From positions 47,967,501 to 48,031,500 of the forward strand of contig NC_068558.1 of NCBI RefSeq assembly GCF_022201045.2: a DNA stretch of 64,000 nt. The letters run 5' to 3'. Below, in pieces: positions 36,785-49,513 of this stretch. The translations under genes were made by a program, and so were the position numbers. The stretch's first letter is position 1. Each line of letters begins with the position of its first letter. The notes under the pieces are model-generated. The model ran no database searches. It was not told where the DNA came from and was given only the letters and a program-made list of their open reading frames with translations. Origin of the DNA: Citrus sinensis (Eukaryota; Streptophyta; Magnoliopsida; Sapindales; Rutaceae).

Positions 36785-38235
36785 CAACTCTTAGACTTAT
36801 CCTCAAAATTGACCTATTTTTAATTTTAAAGTTTTTAAGGAGCTTATACCCTACACGAATTAATTAGGTCCCTACTCTTCTTAAGTGGAGGTTATCTTTT
36901 CCACCTATTTGGTGGTGGTGGTGCTAGGATTGGTGGGTTTTGATGGTGGTGGTGGACTTGAATCTTGGTGGCCTATGCAAATTTGGTTCACATCTAATTA
37001 TGGACACGAAAGGGCTCCTTGCTACTACCATTGTTCTTCCCACCCATGCAAGCGGTCGTTGTTCTTTTTTTTTTTTTATGTTGTTAGTGGAGGTGCCAGA
37101 TTGGTGGATGTGCTTGCAAAATCTTGGTGGATGTTGCAGCTTTGCTGGCGAAAAAGAAATTAGGGGTGAAAATAGTGTTGCTGCTAATCCTGTGACTAGG
37201 TGGGCTTGCTGCCCCTATTCTACCCCAGTTTTATTGCTCAACCGCCGTATTTGCTAGGTTTATTGGTGTGGGGGGAGTTGCTATTGCTGTTGTTTTTTGT
37301 TTAATATTATGTTGTTTGTGCAATTTTGTATTGTTATGTATAACTAGATATTTTGATTTCTTTTCCCGATTGGTAAGGGATTTCACATACAGTTGTCGGG
37401 GGTAAGTATAATTGACCAATTCCATAATTTTCTTCCACTTGATTTTAGTACATTTAATAGGTGCAATATTTCCTCTCTGTCGAAATTAGAAATTTTTAGT
37501 GTTTAGTGATTTTTTAATATTTTAATATTTTATTGTTTGAGGCTGCATTAAATTAAGCCAGTCTTAAGTGTTTTATCATATTTGTAGTACTTAAGTCGAA
37601 TGTAACCTTGTATTCATTGTGCAGTGACGTTTGTCTTGTGGCCTATTTTTATTTCACACCCTGTAGCATTAGTGCTGCCTGACTTTTGGCACCATATCAT
37701 TTGTGTGCACATTCAATATTACATTTATTAATGATTCATTGTCTCATGTAAGTTTTTCTTAAAATCAAAGAAAATGGACTCAATTTAAAGCGAAGATTCT
37801 TTTGCATTATTCTAAATTATATGATTGTTTGTACCATTCAAATACTATAATATTGACAATTATAAATCTATTATAATGTTCTAGATCAATTATTTGATGG
37901 CATAATTTGAATATTTCAATTCAAAATAAATCGGCCTATCGTTAAATTAATTCGTCCGATATAAATGAAACTCAAAATCTCTCTCTGGCCACCAATGCCA
38001 AGAGAAGAAAAGAAGACTTATTGTTCAGTTATGGTAAATATTCAAAGTAAAAACTTAACATTTAGTGTTTCCCAACTATTGGATTATACAAATCATCAAA
38101 TGAGAATTTATATCAAAATTTGAAGGAAAACTTTTAGATGCATGCTCCTCAAGCGTATATAAATACATGCTTCTCAAACATATGTAAGTACATGATCAGA
38201 CTTAGGCACTTAGCATTAGTTTTTTTTTGGTGGGA
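36785..38235. other. Spacer; no gene seen
   Basis: A GGTGGTGG-rich patch at 36900-36960 and a T-run at 37066-37078 create open frames without family resemblance. The remainder is AT-rich. Confidence 0.45.
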
Positions 38236-38660
38236 TAGAGGTAGTAAAAATATCCGCCCGGTCCGGACTCGAACCGTATCTGGGCGTTGTGGGTCAGGTA
38301 TTATCCAACCCGAGTATGAAACCGGATCGGTCTTGGACATCACTTGATAAACTCGGATCGTGTCAAAATAATATATATTATTTTAAATATTTATATTTAT
38401 TTGACTCATTTATTATACATATATAAAGTTTTAAACACTTAAAATTTATATTTTCATGTCAAATTTTATTGAAATAAATTTAAAACTTATAAAATTAGCA
38501 AAAAATAAAAAATATATACACATATAATATTAAAAAATATAAAATTCAGGTATCCAGATTAAAACCCAGCCCGAACCTGGACCTGGACCCAGACCGATTG
38601 CATCCGAGCAGGATCTAGTCATTGCAATACTCTAGACATGGCCCAAAGTTTTGCCATCCC
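38236..38660. mobile_element. hAT-like MITE, copy A
   Basis: GC-rich rims (CCGCCCGGTCCGGACTCG at the left, CCCGAACCTGGACCTGGACC at the right) enclose an AT-rich core. It ends TTTTGCCATCCC. It is similar along its length to copy B at 38859-39294. GGTGGGA before it and GGTGGGG after it may be a decayed 8-bp duplication. Confidence 0.65.
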
Positions 38661-38858
38661 GAGGTGGGGGGAGGGGAACAAGCTGAATTTCCATTAAATC
38701 AAAGAACGCACGAAACAATCGTGCATTGAGTACATTCATCATACTAGACCAAGTAGAAATAACTTATTACTAGAGATTTTAACGCTATTACGTATTTTAC
38801 AATAAGAAAAAGAGTCTACTGCTACATTTCCATCATTAATCCATTCTATCGTAAAGAG

Positions 38859-39294
38859 TAGAGTTAGTAAAAATACCCGCCCCGTCCGGACCCGGACCGT
38901 ACCCGGGCGTTGTGGGCCGGGTATTACTCGGTCCAGGTATGAAACTGAATCGGTCTTGGACATCACTTGATAAACTCGAAACCCGAATTTTATTAAAAAA
39001 ATATTATAAAATATATATTATTTTAAATATTTATATTTATTTGACTCATTTATTATGCATATATAAAGTTTTAAACACTTAAAATTTATATTTTCATGTT
39101 AAATTTTATTAAAATAAATTTAAAATTTATAAAATTACCAAAAAATAAAAATATATACACATATAATATTAAACAATATAAAATTTGGGTATTCAAATTA
39201 AAATCTGGTCCGAACTCGAATCCGGACTAGTTATATCCAGGCAGAATCCGATCATTGCAATATCCGGATCCGGCCCGGGATTTTACCATCCCCA
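38859..39294. mobile_element. hAT-like MITE, copy B, with 8-bp target duplication
   Basis: GTAAAGAG flanks it exactly (38851-38858 and 39295-39302). The termini TAGAGTTAGTAAAA and TTTTACCATCCCCA are imperfect inverted repeats. Same rim-and-core structure as copy A. The insertion stands only about 270 bp before the aspartyl protease start, inside its likely promoter. Confidence 0.75.
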
Positions 39295-39568
39295 GTAAAG
39301 AGAGGGCACCGCACATAATAAATCCAAATGTAAAAAAAAAAAAAAAAAGGTTATTGACCCAAACCCCACCAACGGCCAACGGCCCACCCCTCAAAACGTG
39401 ATAAGTGATAACGGGACTTTGAATCTTTGATTACCAGTATACCTCCTCCACCACTGTTTCTTTCAACAGTTATAAGTAACAATAATAATATTGTATCACC
39501 CTCATCAGTCTCTCTCGCACTCCAAAAGCAAAACACTCTGCTGTCCCTCAACTCTCCCTTCAATTTCA

Positions 39569-41011
39569 ATGGAAGGGAAAGCAAGAAACCATCTTCTCCT
39601 TCTCTTCTCCTTCTTCTTCACCGCCGCTGCCTCTCTCCAGTATCAAACCTTCGTCCTTAACTCTCTCCCTACCCAATCCACTCTCTCTTGGCCTGAATCC
39701 GTATCCGTTTCCGAATCCGAATCTTCACTCCCTCTACCAGCACCTGACGCAGAATCCTCGCTCTCCCTACGTTTACATCACGTAGACTCTCTGTCCTTCA
39801 ACAGAACTCCAGAGCACCTCTTCAACCTCCGCATCCAACGCGACGTCTTACGTGTCAAATCCTTAACCGCCTTCGCTGAATCTGCCGTTCGTGTTCCCCC
39901 GCGCAACCGCTCCCGCGGGCGTGCCAACGGAGGCTTTAGTAGCTCCGTCATATCAGGGCTCGCACAAGGCAGCGGCGAGTACTTCACGCGCCTCGGAGTT
40001 GGCACACCCCCTAGGTATGTCTACATGGTCTTAGACACCGGTAGCGACGTCGTTTGGATACAGTGCGCTCCGTGCAAGAAATGCTACTCTCAAACCGACC
40101 CTGTCTTCGACCCTGCCAAGTCCCGCTCGTTTGCTACCGTACCCTGTCGGTCCCCTTTGTGCCGCAAGCTCGACTCTTCTGGCTGTAACCGCAGGAACAC
40201 GTGTCTTTACCAAGTCTCCTACGGAGACGGTTCTATCACCGTCGGTGATTTTTCCACTGAAACGCTGACGTTTCGTGGCACCAGAGTTGCGCGCGTGGCC
40301 CTCGGTTGTGGACACGACAATGAGGGCCTCTTCGTTGCTGCTGCGGGCTTATTGGGGCTCGGTCGTGGGAGGTTGTCATTTCCAACTCAAACCGGTCGCC
40401 GGTTCAACCGTAAGTTTTCTTACTGTTTAGTGGACCGATCCACTTCTGCTAAACCTTCATCGATGGTATTCGGTGACTCGGCCGTTTCACGAACCGCCCG
40501 GTTCACTCCGTTACTCGCAAACCCTAAGCTCGACACATTCTACTATGTTGAACTAGTTGGAATCAGCGTCGGCGGTGCTCATGTCCGCGGCATCACTGCT
40601 TCTTTGTTCAAACTCGATCCGGCCGGTAACGGTGGGGTCATCATAGACTCGGGTACGTCCGTGACCCGTTTGACCCGACCCGCTTACATCGCATTGCGTG
40701 ATGCTTTCCGAGCTGGAGCATCCTCCTTGAAGCGTGCGCCAGACTTTTCGCTGTTTGATACGTGCTTCGATTTGTCGGGAAAGACGGAAGTGAAGGTGCC
40801 CACGGTGGTGTTGCATTTCAGAGGTGCAGATGTGTCGTTGCCGGCGACTAATTATCTAATACCCGTGGATAGTAGCGGAACATTTTGCTTTGCATTTGCA
40901 GGAACCATGAGCGGGTTGTCGATAATTGGAAATATTCAGCAACAGGGCTTCCGGGTTGTTTATGACTTGGCCGCTTCACGGATCGGGTTTGCTCCGCGCG
41001 GGTGCGCTTGA
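39569..41011 (+). CDS. Aspartyl protease, pepsin-like A1 family (At1g01300/APF2-like)
   Basis: Intronless gene for 480 residues. MEGKARNHLLLLFSFFFTAA is a signal peptide, so the enzyme is probably secreted or apoplastic. A propeptide (about 25-135) precedes the catalytic region: EYFTRLGVGTPP, then the first active-site motif DTGSD (Asp156), a Cys-rich stretch (CAPCKKCY, CRSPLCRKL, CLYQVSYGDGS) typical of plant nucellin-like proteases, and the second motif DSGTS (Asp360). There is no plant-specific saposin insert, so it is atypical or nucellin-like. The ATG at 39569 is chosen because it opens the signal peptide; the 26 codons before it look like 5' UTR. The coding sequence is far GC-richer than its flanks. 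By memory it matches At1g01300 and its duplicate At3g61820; substrates are unknown to me. Confidence 0.93.
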   Translation: MEGKARNHLLLLFSFFFTAAASLQYQTFVLNSLPTQSTLSWPESVSVSESESSLPLPAPDAESSLSLRLHHVDSLSFNRTPEHLFNLRIQRDVLRVKSLTAFAESAVRVPPRNRSRGRANGGFSSSVISGLAQGSGEYFTRLGVGTPPRYVYMVLDTGSDVVWIQCAPCKKCYSQTDPVFDPAKSRSFATVPCRSPLCRKLDSSGCNRRNTCLYQVSYGDGSITVGDFSTETLTFRGTRVARVALGCGHDNEGLFVAAAGLLGLGRGRLSFPTQTGRRFNRKFSYCLVDRSTSAKPSSMVFGDSAVSRTARFTPLLANPKLDTFYYVELVGISVGGAHVRGITASLFKLDPAGNGGVIIDSGTSVTRLTRPAYIALRDAFRAGASSLKRAPDFSLFDTCFDLSGKTEVKVPTVVLHFRGADVSLPATNYLIPVDSSGTFCFAFAGTMSGLSIIGNIQQQGFRVVYDLAASRIGFAPRGCA

Positions 41012-43800
41012 GGTTGCATTGCGCGTGGGTGTAGTTGTAAGGGAAAAACTCTCTTTTCCTGTTAATTATTCTGTCTCTGCGTGTTTTGTTTTATTTTATT
41101 TCTTTTTTTTTTGGGGAATATGAAAAAAATCTTTCCTGGATATGAGTCTGAGAAAGGAGATGGAGAAGAGAAGGGGGAAAAATGATAAAATAATCAGAGT
41201 GCAGGTGATCAGGTTTATAATTCACATATTTGTCTCTGTTAAATTATGAAATGCTTTTAATCAGTCTTCTAAAAGAAAAAAAAATCATAACTCTAGTACA
41301 AGGGTAAGATGGTTAATTTTAAAAAAAATTGTCAAATTGAACTTTTAATAATAAAATACTATTCACAGTTTTTTTTTTTTTTTTTCCTTTGCTTTGCTTT
41401 GATTTGGAAGTGTACACCGTTTATTTGCAATTTAACTGACGTCTAGTTCAGCAATCATCGGAGATTTAACTCCTGAGGATAGGCATTGATATTTGCTGCG
41501 TATGCTTTTAGGACGACCCACTACCCCCATTACACTATATATCATTTGGAGGGCAGTCGGTGGTGCCATCGCCACCCGGTCTGGCCGGTTAAATAAACGG
41601 CTGGAATGTCATTATATGTTTTCCTCCCCTCCCAGGAAGCAAATGAAATTAGTTGGTCCTTATTCACAGTTACATGGTGGCAAATTTCATTTGCTTTACA
41701 TGTTTTGAAGTTCATTTGGTTGTGAAGCCTCTGTAAAGGGCCACCGCCCTGTGTTGCCTTCTTAATGATCTATTCAAAATATCAACCAAATTTTGGCAGC
41801 CTGAGGAATCTAATGTTGATTTACCATAAACAAATAGCCTTACTGTTGTGGACCTGTCTATCGTACAGATTCTGTAACAAACATCTCCCGTTATCCCACC
41901 ATCCGATCTTCTATTGTTCAGTTTCTCACTCCACATCCAACCACATCCAACGGCTGATGCTGCAGTCTGTGGCTTACAGATTCTGTAAGCTAGTCAAGTC
42001 CTACTGTTGTTACCTGTTAGCCGCAGCCATACAGTTAATGGTCAGGCCGTGTCGGTGGTCCCTACAACTTTCGTTTGATTGTGTATTAATTTGTACTGGT
42101 ATCGTCCACTTGCTTTTACCTTCTTTAATGCCCAAAGACAAAGCATTTGAGTGCATGCAGATCCAAGGGCCACTGGCTGTGTAACAAAACAGTTTTCCTT
42201 CTTTTTTTTTTTACCTTGTTTTTTTCCTTCTTTATGGAAGCAATTGAACAAAATTCAAGTCACACAAGCATCACAATAAAGTATGAAAAACTAGTCCATA
42301 AATCACATGCCTTTGCCATTTGCCGCCTTAATGATTTTTCTTAGTGCCCATATGGAACTTCGCAGAAACAAAGTCAAAAGAAGTTAGCGTGCACCGAACT
42401 CTCACCTATGTGGCGTTAACAGATGTGATATTGTTAAATAATGTGTTTTTTTTCCCAATTTATGAGTGGTTTAATAATAAGCCTTATGATCAAAGACCGA
42501 AGTGGTGCTGCCTTTGGAAAGAGCTGTCGATTGCCCATGTTAGGCATAGTTGGACTCTTAGCTGGTGACCACGGTATAAAAGTGAATGTGAACTACACAG
42601 TCACTATAAGATAATGCCCTTCATGTGGCTGTAATTATTGCTGTTGAAGCAGCACTGCTTACAATGAGGTTTTGGATATCACTTTTGATGCGATTTTTCA
42701 AAAAATAATTTTCAATACTGTTATCATAATATATTTTGACCAAGTGCAAGTAATGGTAGCGTTTACGTAATTGTAAGCAGCATCAGATTTCATTGTGTTC
42801 CTGTTTTTTGGATCTAAATTCTGTAATTTAGCACTTAAATTATCATCGTCGCCAATAATAAAGAGGTTGGATTATTATTATTTAGCAGCTGGTTAGATGT
42901 ATTTAAATTTATTGAGAGGCTCAGATTTTCTCCAATTAACCTATTTTATTTATTATTTCTTATTTCTTTTTGTTTTTGTTACAAACTATTTGTGTATGTC
43001 ACATCTTGCATCAAAGTTGGGTTACGTTGGGTTACTATTCATAAAATCAACGCCTACTCTCTCTTTCCATAGTTTGGTTTTCAAAAAGTGAAAAAATGAT
43101 ATGATCATTGGAAACGAAGTCCATTGTTGGTAATTGGCTACTGGAAGAGAACGACGAAAAGGTGATGGCATCGCAATGAGAATCAAGCTGGAAAAAAATG
43201 GTTGGATTGATTCCATTGAATGGATGCCGTGCTGGAGAGATCTAAATTTGGTGATGGGAAAATGCAATGATTAAAGGCAGACGATAAGACTTTTGCTTTA
43301 AAAATTTTACCCTCAAGGGAAAGAGTATTATCTAAGGGAAAAGTGAACGATTCGATCTTCTAAAAAATAATTTTTAAATAATTTTATTCATAAATTATCT
43401 TTCTCTTTTTTAGACTTTGAGTTGTTATCATAATATATCTTTATAATGTAAAAGTAATACTATAGTTTTTAGATCAGTTTGGTAATTCTATAGTTTTTAA
43501 AATAATTGGTGTTATTTGTACCGTAGAAATAAATAAATTAAATATTTTGTAAAATTTATTTTTAAAAGTATTGTGAGTTTTAAAATTAATCGTATGTATT
43601 GGTAAATTTTATTGTTAAATTATTATAAAAATACAAATAATCGAGTTAGATATAATATTGAATAAAATTTATCTACCCATTTATAGATATGTATATAAAA
43701 AAATTTTATTGTGTATATAATAATAATAATAATAATAATAATTGATAATTAAAATAAATATTTTAAATTTTTATTTTTATTTTTTATTTTGTTGTTTCAA
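41012..43800. other. Spacer after the aspartyl protease gene
   Basis: 3' UTR, then AT-rich sequence. It contains the second paired-palindrome element at 41863-41990. No gene recognised; the open stretch at 41765-42184 has no family resemblance and spans that repeat. Confidence 0.5.
41863..41990. repeat. Second paired-palindrome element
   Basis: GTACAGATTCTGTAAC at 41863-41878 and GCTTACAGATTCTGTAAGC at 41972-41990 share the core found at 812-936 on the other strand. Their spacing, about 110 bp, is close to the 102 bp there. The sequence between differs, so this may be a diverged member of one MITE family. Confidence 0.5.
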
Positions 43801-44217
43801 GGGAAATTATCATTCATATACCCTATATTTATTCTGTTATAAAAAATACTACAATACTTTGAGGGTGTATCAATCGTCCACCCTTAGTTAACAAAATGTA
43901 TCAGTTGACCACCAAACTGTTAGTTGTCGTTTGAAAGTTAACGGAGTTACACTGAATTGACGATTTTACCCTTAAAAATTATCACTTGTATACCCTTAAA
44001 TTCTCTTTTTATCACTTATATACATTTAAATTATCACTTGTATCATATGAAAAGACCAAATTACCCTTCTGACGTCATCATACGTAAACGGCAACTAACG
44101 GTTTGGTGGTCAGCTGATATATTTTGTCAACTTAGGGTGGACGATTGATACACCCTCAAAGTGTTGTAGTATTTTTGATAATGGAGTAAACTAAGGGTAT
44201 ACAAATGATAATTTCCC
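43801..44217. mobile_element. Mutator-like MITE, 9-bp target duplication (member 1)
   Basis: The ends GGGAAATTATCATT and AATGATAATTTCCC are inverted. Inner TIR sequence (ATACCC, TTTGAGGGTGTATCAATCGT, ACAAAATGTATCAG) is mirrored at 44100-44200. TTGTTTCAA is repeated exactly at 43792-43800 and 44218-44226. 417 bp, non-coding. Confidence 0.85.
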
Positions 44218-44327
44218 TTGTTTCAATAAAATTGATAATAATGATAATTTTTTAAAGTTAATTATTTATTTTCTAATTAGTTTTAGATTTTTATAATGTA
44301 TATGAGATATAAATGGAATTGTATAAA

Positions 44328-45092
44328 GGGAAATTATCTGTCATATACCCTTAAATGACACTAGTATCAAATGTGCTACAACACTTTTCGCTTATATCAC
44401 TCGTATAACCTAAGTTGACAAAAGAGTTATGGCATCCACCTTTTCGTTTACTACCGTTAAGAACTTAACAGAATTTGAGCAAAATAACTATTTTACCCTT
44501 TAAACTCAAAATGAAGTAAAAATACAAATTTTCCTTGAAAATTAATATAAATTTTCAATACACAATTTTTTAATTTTGTTATTAACAATACATTTTTTTA
44601 TTAAAAAAATGAATTATTAATGGTACATATTATTAACAATTATCCATAAAAAATATTCATCTTATACCATAAAAAATTATTAACAACATATTATTTACAA
44701 TTATACATATTATACCATAAAAAATTCAAGTTAGAGCTTGGAGGAGTAGATCTTCAATAATTTAGATTAAATTTTGGAGGAATAGATTTGGTTGTAAAGT
44801 AGCCTTTTTTTTAGCAATTATTAACAATTATCCGATAAATGGGATGACATGTCATTTTTATCAAAATATATCATATGAAATGTCGTTTTTTACTAGGTAA
44901 ATGGGATGACATGTCTTTTTTTTTAAAAGAATAGATTACCCTTACGATATCAGTGCTCGCAAACGACAGTTAACGGATTGGTGGACGGCAGAAGTGTTTT
45001 GTCAACTTAGGGTATACGAGTGATACACTTAAAAAGTATTGTAGCACGTTTGATATTAGTGTCATTTAAGGGTATATAACTGATAATTTCCC
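44328..45092. mobile_element. Mutator-like MITE, 9-bp target duplication (member 2)
   Basis: The ends GGGAAATTATCTGTCATATA and TATAACTGATAATTTCCC belong to TIRs of roughly 150 bp related to member 1. TTGTATAAA is repeated exactly at 44319-44327 and 45093-45101. The 765-bp length comes from a longer AT-rich interior with no gene. Confidence 0.85.
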
Positions 45093-45101
45093 TTGTATAA
45101 A

Positions 45102-47269
45102 ATATAAATCAACACAAGATAAACACTGCAGTTCAACTGTCGGTGAGATAAACACAGCGAGAGGAGAGCGAGGCAATAATGCTATGATTAAATGATAGAT
45201 CACATGGGGATGAATAAGCACTTACGGAAAACATAAGAAAAGGCAAAGGCAAAAGATAATTAAAATGAAAAAAATAATAATAATCTGTGATTTAAACATA
45301 ACTCATGACTCGTTCAAGAGTGCTTGCGGAAAGCCAGAACAAAGGTCCAAAACAGAACACGGTTCCTTTTTGTAGTCAATGTTTATTATTTCTGTTCAGA
45401 TCGTCAAAACTTTGGAAACAAGCACATGATAAGAGTAAATGGCCTCAATCATCGAAATAGTTACTATTAATCAAGAAGCTTCTGAGTACTTGAAATTTTA
45501 TATATAAAATTATCAACTCACATGGCAGATTATTATTTTACTTCTCTATTGTATATATAACCCTTGGACAATGTTGAAATTTTCAAAGATTTGCAGCAAT
45601 ATTTTCTTTTGTTCTTGTGAAAAGTCAGACCAAGTGTAGCTTTGTTTGTTTTATTCATTGATCTCGGGTATTAGTGTTACCTACTCTCTCACATTTACAT
45701 AGGTATTATGTTGGGTATCCAAGGAAAAAAGTAACTCAGATAGAAAAAGAATAATTTTTTTAATACACCAACATTCATACATAGAAGGATTGGACTTTAT
45801 TCATCATAGTAAAGTGCGACATGGACTTAAGGTCGGTTTTAGATTATTTGGGGTCTTAAGATTTTTTTTTTCGGTTGAGCCTTTTTATACATTTAACAAC
45901 TTCAACACTTCAAGAAAAATAAAAGAGCTCAAAATTCATCACATCTATAATTATATTTTGAATTTTAACAATAATAAAAAAGATCTTAAAATTTTTTAAA
46001 ATATAAATGTTAAGAAGAGAGCAATAAATTTTTTGAAAATTGTCGATTCTTTGTCTACTAAATTTTTTCAAATTATGGGGTTTTGAATAAAAATTAAAAG
46101 GAAAGTAAAAGATTATAACATAAATAAGTATTTAAAAAAATGAAAAGGAAAAGCTTTTTTTTTTTTTTTTTGCATTTGAAAGACTAATGAGGAATGAATT
46201 AATGCTTAGAGAATATTATTAGTAATAGCTATTTAACATCAACGAATATACAATTTGTATGAAAAATAAATATTAATTGTATGATAATAATTTTTTATTT
46301 GAAAGTTGTTTAAAAATAAATTTTCCTAGTACCTTAATAAAAAACATAAAATATTATTAAAAAATAGGGTCTCTCTAAAATATGTGTCCTAGGCGACAAT
46401 CTTGTTCACATATACTTAAAAAATGTCCTAGGTTGGACCATTGACAACCATTTATTAATCTCATAAAGTCCTTATTTTATTGAAAATTGCATTTAAAGAA
46501 AATTACAAATAGAATTAACCCACTCTATTCGTTTTCTCTTCAATCTATTTTGCTTGCACTTTTTTTTTTCCTTTCTTCTTTCAATCTATATAATTATATA
46601 TTATATTGGTTTGTAATTTTGCACAAACTTAAAACATTAGTATTTCTTTTTTCTCTTTCTTTCTATTTTCGTATATATTATTTTTATCTTTGAAAAACCA
46701 TTTTTTTTTGTTTGTAGACAGAAAAAGTTCAAATAAATGGATAGAGATGTTAAAATTAAAAAAAGAAAAATATAAGAGTGAATTTAAAAAAAATTAAAGA
46801 TTCATAATTAAAAAGAGTGTTTATTAAAAAGATATTTTTAATATTGAATAAAATATAATTAAAAAATAAATTTTAAAATGATTCTGGAGAGACGCGGATA
46901 GTCCAACTCTTTTAGCATGGAAGAGATCCAACACACGGTGGGCTCAGAATTGGCGGAAGCCCATTCAAATAAATATTCAAGCGGTGAGGATGAAATAGAG
47001 GGAGCGGTGTTTGTATTGTCAGTATTGATCTATCAATCGGCAAGGGGATAAGATACTTTTAGGCTGTATGTATTCTCTTGCCGTCGTGTTCAATAGTGGC
47101 TCTTATGTAAATTGATGGTACTAGGAGGCTAGAACTTGAAGAAGAAAACACCCAACCGACATCGTCATCGTGACGCTGCGGTAGCGCGCGTTGACCTGAG
47201 ATTAGGGATTTGGATTTTGAAATTAAAATTAATATATCATGTTCGCGTTGGACTGATTGGCAAGCGAAA
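45102..47269. other. Spacer and UVSSA promoter side
   Basis: AT-rich, with a T-run near 46157-46171. GATAGTCCAACTCTT at 46898-46912 repeats the motif seen at 36780, suggesting another transposon end. No gene recognised before UVSSA. Confidence 0.45.
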
Positions 47270-49513
47270 ATGGAAGAGCAAGGAGGGAAGGTGAGGGCCT
47301 TGATAGACAAGGCGACGAACTCGACGGAACGAGAGGTGGACCCACGTCTCCTCAAGGCCATTAAATGGGTAGTTCGAAATTCGGATTCGGAGCTGCGACT
47401 CGCCGCTCAAACCCTCATGGACCTTATGAAACGCGACCATTCTCAGGTCCTTTAATTGTTTTCCTTTTATTATTTTCCTCCGTTTATTTATTAGTTTAAT
47501 TGAATGACTATTTTTTATTCAATTTGGTGTTGTCGTATCTATTAAAATCTCTGATTTCGGGTTCTCTATATTATTCTCTTTAATAGCTTTCCAATTGATA
47601 ATTTGCATAAAATTTAGTGTTTTTTTATTTTTTATTTTTTCACTTTCAATGATATACTAGGATTCTTATAAGGGGAACAAATTAGGGATTATTATGATTT
47701 TGTTTTGTGATTGGTCTTGCAGGTCCGATATCTCACACTTCTCATAATTGATGAACTCTTCATGCGATCAAAGCTTTTTAGGACCATTCTTGTTGAGAAC
47801 ATGGATCAGTTATTGAGTTTAAGTATTGGATTCAGAAGAAATTTACCACTTCCTGCGCCTCCAGCTATTGCATCTATTTTGCGATCAAAGGCTTTTGAAT
47901 TTTTGGAGAAATGGAATGCTTCTTTTGGGGTTCACTACAGACAAATTAGATTAGGCTTTGATTACCTTAAAAATACTCTCAGGCTCCAGTTTCCTAATTT
48001 ACAAGCAAATGCAGCTCGGATTCAGCGGGAGAGACGGGAAAGAGAGATGAGGACAAAAGAGATTTTACGAAACAAGTTTGAAATGCTGCGGCAAAATCTT
48101 TCTTCGATAAAGGAAGAAATACAGTCGACAATAGATGAGATTGGAGAGTGTTTAGACATCATTCGTGCCAAGGAAGAAATTATGCTGCTTGATCCCTTGG
48201 ATGATGAAGATTTTGAGGAGTTCCATTCTTCTGAATTGAGGCAGATTCGCCTTGATTCATTGAAAGAAGGGGAAAAGGTTCACGAGGATGAAGATAATAA
48301 AGTAGTTTTTGATGCACTGAGGGAGTTGTACAAGCTTCTAGTGACAAAGCATTTGGTTTTGGTCCAAGAATGGATTTCTGTTCTTATTAGGGTGGAAGTG
48401 TCAGACAATAGGTCTAGAGATAAAATGCTGAAGGAGTTCATTGATATTCAAAATCGCCTCCAATTGGTGAAGAAGAAATGTGAAGACTCTGGCTGTGGTC
48501 TTATAAACAATGTGAAACCTCTCATAGAAGATGAATTAGAGGAAGATTTTTGGGAAGAGGGTAAGATTGGGTCTAGTGAGAGTGGGAGTTCGAATGCATC
48601 TAGTAAGCACAATAGTAATCTGTCCATGGTATTGGCCTCCAGTGAGGTCATAGGTAAGGCTTCTGAAGTCCCCAAACAGAAGTCTGATGGGAATGATTCT
48701 CTGGATAATGAAGGTAGTAAAATTGATTCAACATTGCTCAGAAGTAAGCTTCTGGCAGAAGCTCCAGTGATTGTATGTGGTTCTTTCTCAGATAATTTGA
48801 AAAGGGATGTTTTGGTTAATCAAAGGGGCATGGAGTTTGACAATCACTGGGGTAGGGTAGACTATGATGCAGTTATTCCAGCGGAGAAGATAGCAGAATT
48901 GAACCTTAGGGCAACTCTTTACAAAGAAGAGCAAGTAGAAATCCAACCATGCCGTGCTCCTTTGAGGAAAGGAGGCCTTTGTCAGAGAAGGGATTTAGAA
49001 GTCTGCCCATTTCATGGACCCATCATTCCCCGAGATGACGAAGGAAATCCTATCAATCAGAGCACATCATCGATAGAAAAGAGCTCTTTAACGGATGAGA
49101 CTTTAACAGATTTGGGGTCTGATTTAGTGGAGCAATTAGCAAAACACGCTATAAAGAATGTAAGGGAGAGAGATAAAGAGGAAGCTAGGAAGAGGAAAAT
49201 TGATAAACAGTTGCTGAATCGAGCAAAACTTGCAAAAGTACGGGAACACAATGAAGCAGTTTTACGGGATGCTGCCTTGGCTTCAACTTCAAGGTCTGCA
49301 ACTGCAGGAGACGAGGCAGAAGATACAAATGGGAGGAGATCGTCATCAAGAAACAAGAAGCAAACTCTAGCTTCCATGCTGCGAAAGAAAGTAACTCCAA
49401 GAGATAGGTTAACTCGCAGACTTCTGAATACCCGAGCAAGGGATGCAACAATAAGACGGCTGAGAATGGGTGAGGATGCAATTTACAGAGAGTCCTTTCC
49501 AAATCAGTGGTAA
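47270..49513 (+). CDS. UVSSA: UV-stimulated scaffold protein A homologue
   Basis: Two exons, 47270-47446 and 47723-49513, encode 655 residues; the phase-0 join reads DHSQ/VRYLTLLIIDELFMRS. Residues about 1-140 form the VHS/ENTH-like helical region; a charged, Lys/Glu-rich coiled-coil part follows. The conserved C-terminal block holds a zinc-finger-like set, Cys469, Cys479, Cys487 and His490 (PCRAPLRKGGLC, VCPFHGPIIPRDDEG), and a basic tail. In animals UVSSA joins stalled RNA polymerase II with CSB, recruits USP7 and TFIIH, and promotes transcription-coupled repair; the plant homologue (At3g61800 by memory) is assumed to do the same in the nucleus. The start is the first ATG after upstream stops; an antisense open frame at 47059-47361 is a shadow. 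Confidence 0.9.

Noticed and set aside
36885-37257. Overlapping Gly/Val-rich open frames
   Set aside because: Generated by a GGTGGTGG patch and a T-run; no homology recognised.
41765-42184. 139-codon open frame
   Set aside because: Spans the paired-palindrome repeat and starts at a TTG-like position; no domain seen.
47059-47361. 100-codon open frame antisense to the UVSSA first exon
   Set aside because: Lies opposite a well-supported coding exon and its 5' UTR, with no domain of its own.
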